Origin: Entrophospora sp. SA101
Taxonomy: Eukaryota > Glomeromycota > Glomeromycetes > Entrophosporales > Entrophosporaceae
Reading direction: 5' to 3'
NCBI GenBank assembly: GCA_958430865.1
Contig: CAUDNR010001270.1
Coordinates: forward strand, 1-16,496
Length of the DNA stretch: 16,496 nt
The notes beneath the pieces are model-generated. The model searched no databases. It was not told where the DNA came from and saw nothing but the letters and a program-made list of their open reading frames with translations. Shown here in pieces: positions 15,889 to 16,496 of this stretch. Position numbers and translations under genes: made by a program. Position 1 is the stretch's first letter. Each line of letters starts with the position of its first letter.

Positions 15889-16496
15889 CAGTACCTGGAC
15901 AAAAGTATTGGACCCCCTAAATATATTAATTACGCAAAAACGTACATAATAAGTATACAGAAAATTTATGTCAGTTTATAGCTTAGGTTTCGAAGATTAT
16001 GTATATAGAATCTTATGTTACCAAATTTTCTAGAACTCGTGCAATTAAAAATAAAAGAAATACGATCATTTTTGGAAAAAAAATCCCGGCGAAGAAATTT
16101 TTTGACAATTTTTCTAAAAACTATATAAATAACATGGTTTGAAATTTTTATATATGATAATCTAAGATCTTCTGATTCTCAAGATAAAATTTTTTTTATA
16201 TTTTTTTGTTTAAAAATTTTTTTGACGAATTTTTGAAAACTTTGATAATTTTAAAAAATTAAAAATTTTGATAAAATGTCAGATTAACTGAAAATGAACG
16301 TGGTCAGATAATCAGCCTTTATAAAAGTGGCACAACAAAAGTAAAAATCAGTAAAATTCTTGGTTTTCCTAAGACTACAGTAATAAGGACGATCCAGAAT
16401 TTTCAAGAGAGAGATGATGTCAAAACATTACCTAGGAGTGGACGTCCTAAAATTTTAGATAGTGTTCATCAGGAAGAATTGAAAAAAATCATTAAA
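15887..16496 (+). mobile_element. Tc1-type element, left end, inserted in LINE
   Basis: A Tc1-type terminal repeat begins at 15889 with CAGTACCTGGACAAAAGTAT followed by TGGACCCCC. It is preceded by TA (15887-15888), the obligatory Tc1/mariner target. This end is followed by about 390 bp of AT-rich leader and then the transposase N-terminus in the same orientation. The right half, including the second terminal repeat and the other TA copy, lies beyond the window. Confidence 0.88.
16275..16496 (+). pseudogene. Tc1 transposase N-terminus (HTH domains), partial
   Basis: The open frame running off the right edge encodes the DNA-binding start of a Tc1 transposase: LTENERGQIISLYKSGTTKV, KISKILGFPKTTVIRTIQNF, then RSGRPKILDSVHQEELKKII. 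That gives a first helix-turn-helix (ending TTVIRTI), the GRPK linker typical of the GRPR AT-hook-like motif, and the beginning of the second HTH. The frame has no in-frame ATG. The natural start ATGTCAGA at 16276 is one base out of register with TTAACTGAA, so a single-base deletion near 16283 has disconnected start and body. The copy is therefore probably inactive unless another start is used. The catalytic part is outside the window. Confidence 0.85.

Noticed and set aside
15889..15981. Last 30 codons of the LINE ORF2 open frame
   Set aside because: These codons are translation of the Tc1 terminal repeat and leader, not endonuclease sequence.
1..16496. CRISPR arrays, bacterial operons, phage genes or defence systems
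   Set aside because: There are no regularly spaced repeats, and the genes have spliceosomal introns; the content is eukaryotic transposon-rich DNA.

Overview
The window looks like nuclear DNA from an AT-rich, transposon-laden fungal genome. Base composition is very AT-rich. The gene models use short GTA..TAG spliceosomal introns of about 55-160 nt, and there are relics of Tc1/mariner, hAT and LINE elements and several small inverted-repeat elements. The mix of hAT and Tc1 relics with a RING-ended repeat gene family resembles what I know of arbuscular mycorrhizal fungi (Glomeromycotina, Rhizophagus-like). That assignment is inference and rests on no marker gene.

Layout. 1-1086: C-terminal half of a decayed Tc1-type transposase on the minus strand, followed by an unassigned coding-like stretch. 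1087-2600: hAT-type transposase relic on the plus strand (TTF/BED-like finger, first catalytic Asp, GSDGAS and CxxH blocks, two introns) that stops before the C-terminal hATC region. 2602-4370: a different broken plus-strand gene ending in a RING-like Cys/His cluster, split by a 135-bp MITE with a perfect 8-bp target duplication. 4371-5514: no gene seen. 5515-6563: less AT-rich, coding-like minus-strand segments of an unrecognised broken gene. 6564-7175: a 612-bp hAT-type non-autonomous element keeping a BED-finger N-terminus and symmetric TAGTCGACTA subterminal sites. 7176-10048: mostly gene-free, with at least three small inverted-repeat elements.

10176-11942 holds the one gene that looks intact. 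It is an eight-exon gene for a predicted secreted, Pro/Thr/Ser-rich surface protein of 359 residues, with a signal peptide, a KR processing site, five PKPNDPNA-type repeats and a hydrophobic C-terminus. It contains an 18-nt microexon that appears to be a duplicate of the preceding 36-nt exon, and a decayed ghost of exon 2 inside intron 1.

11943-14229 is intergenic with two inverted-repeat elements and a short minus-strand coding-like fragment. 14230-15888 is the 5' part of an APE-type LINE: ORF1 with a CCHC-like cluster, then ORF2 overlapping it by ATGA and entering an endonuclease domain. That domain is cut at a TA dinucleotide by a Tc1 element (terminal repeat from 15889) whose transposase N-terminus runs off the right edge of the window.

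No operon-like cooperation is visible. The window is mainly a record of nested insertion and decay around one surface-protein gene. I found no convincing new defence or metabolic system. The most unusual items are the exon dynamics in the surface-protein gene, the linked MITE families and the LINE/Tc1 nesting.
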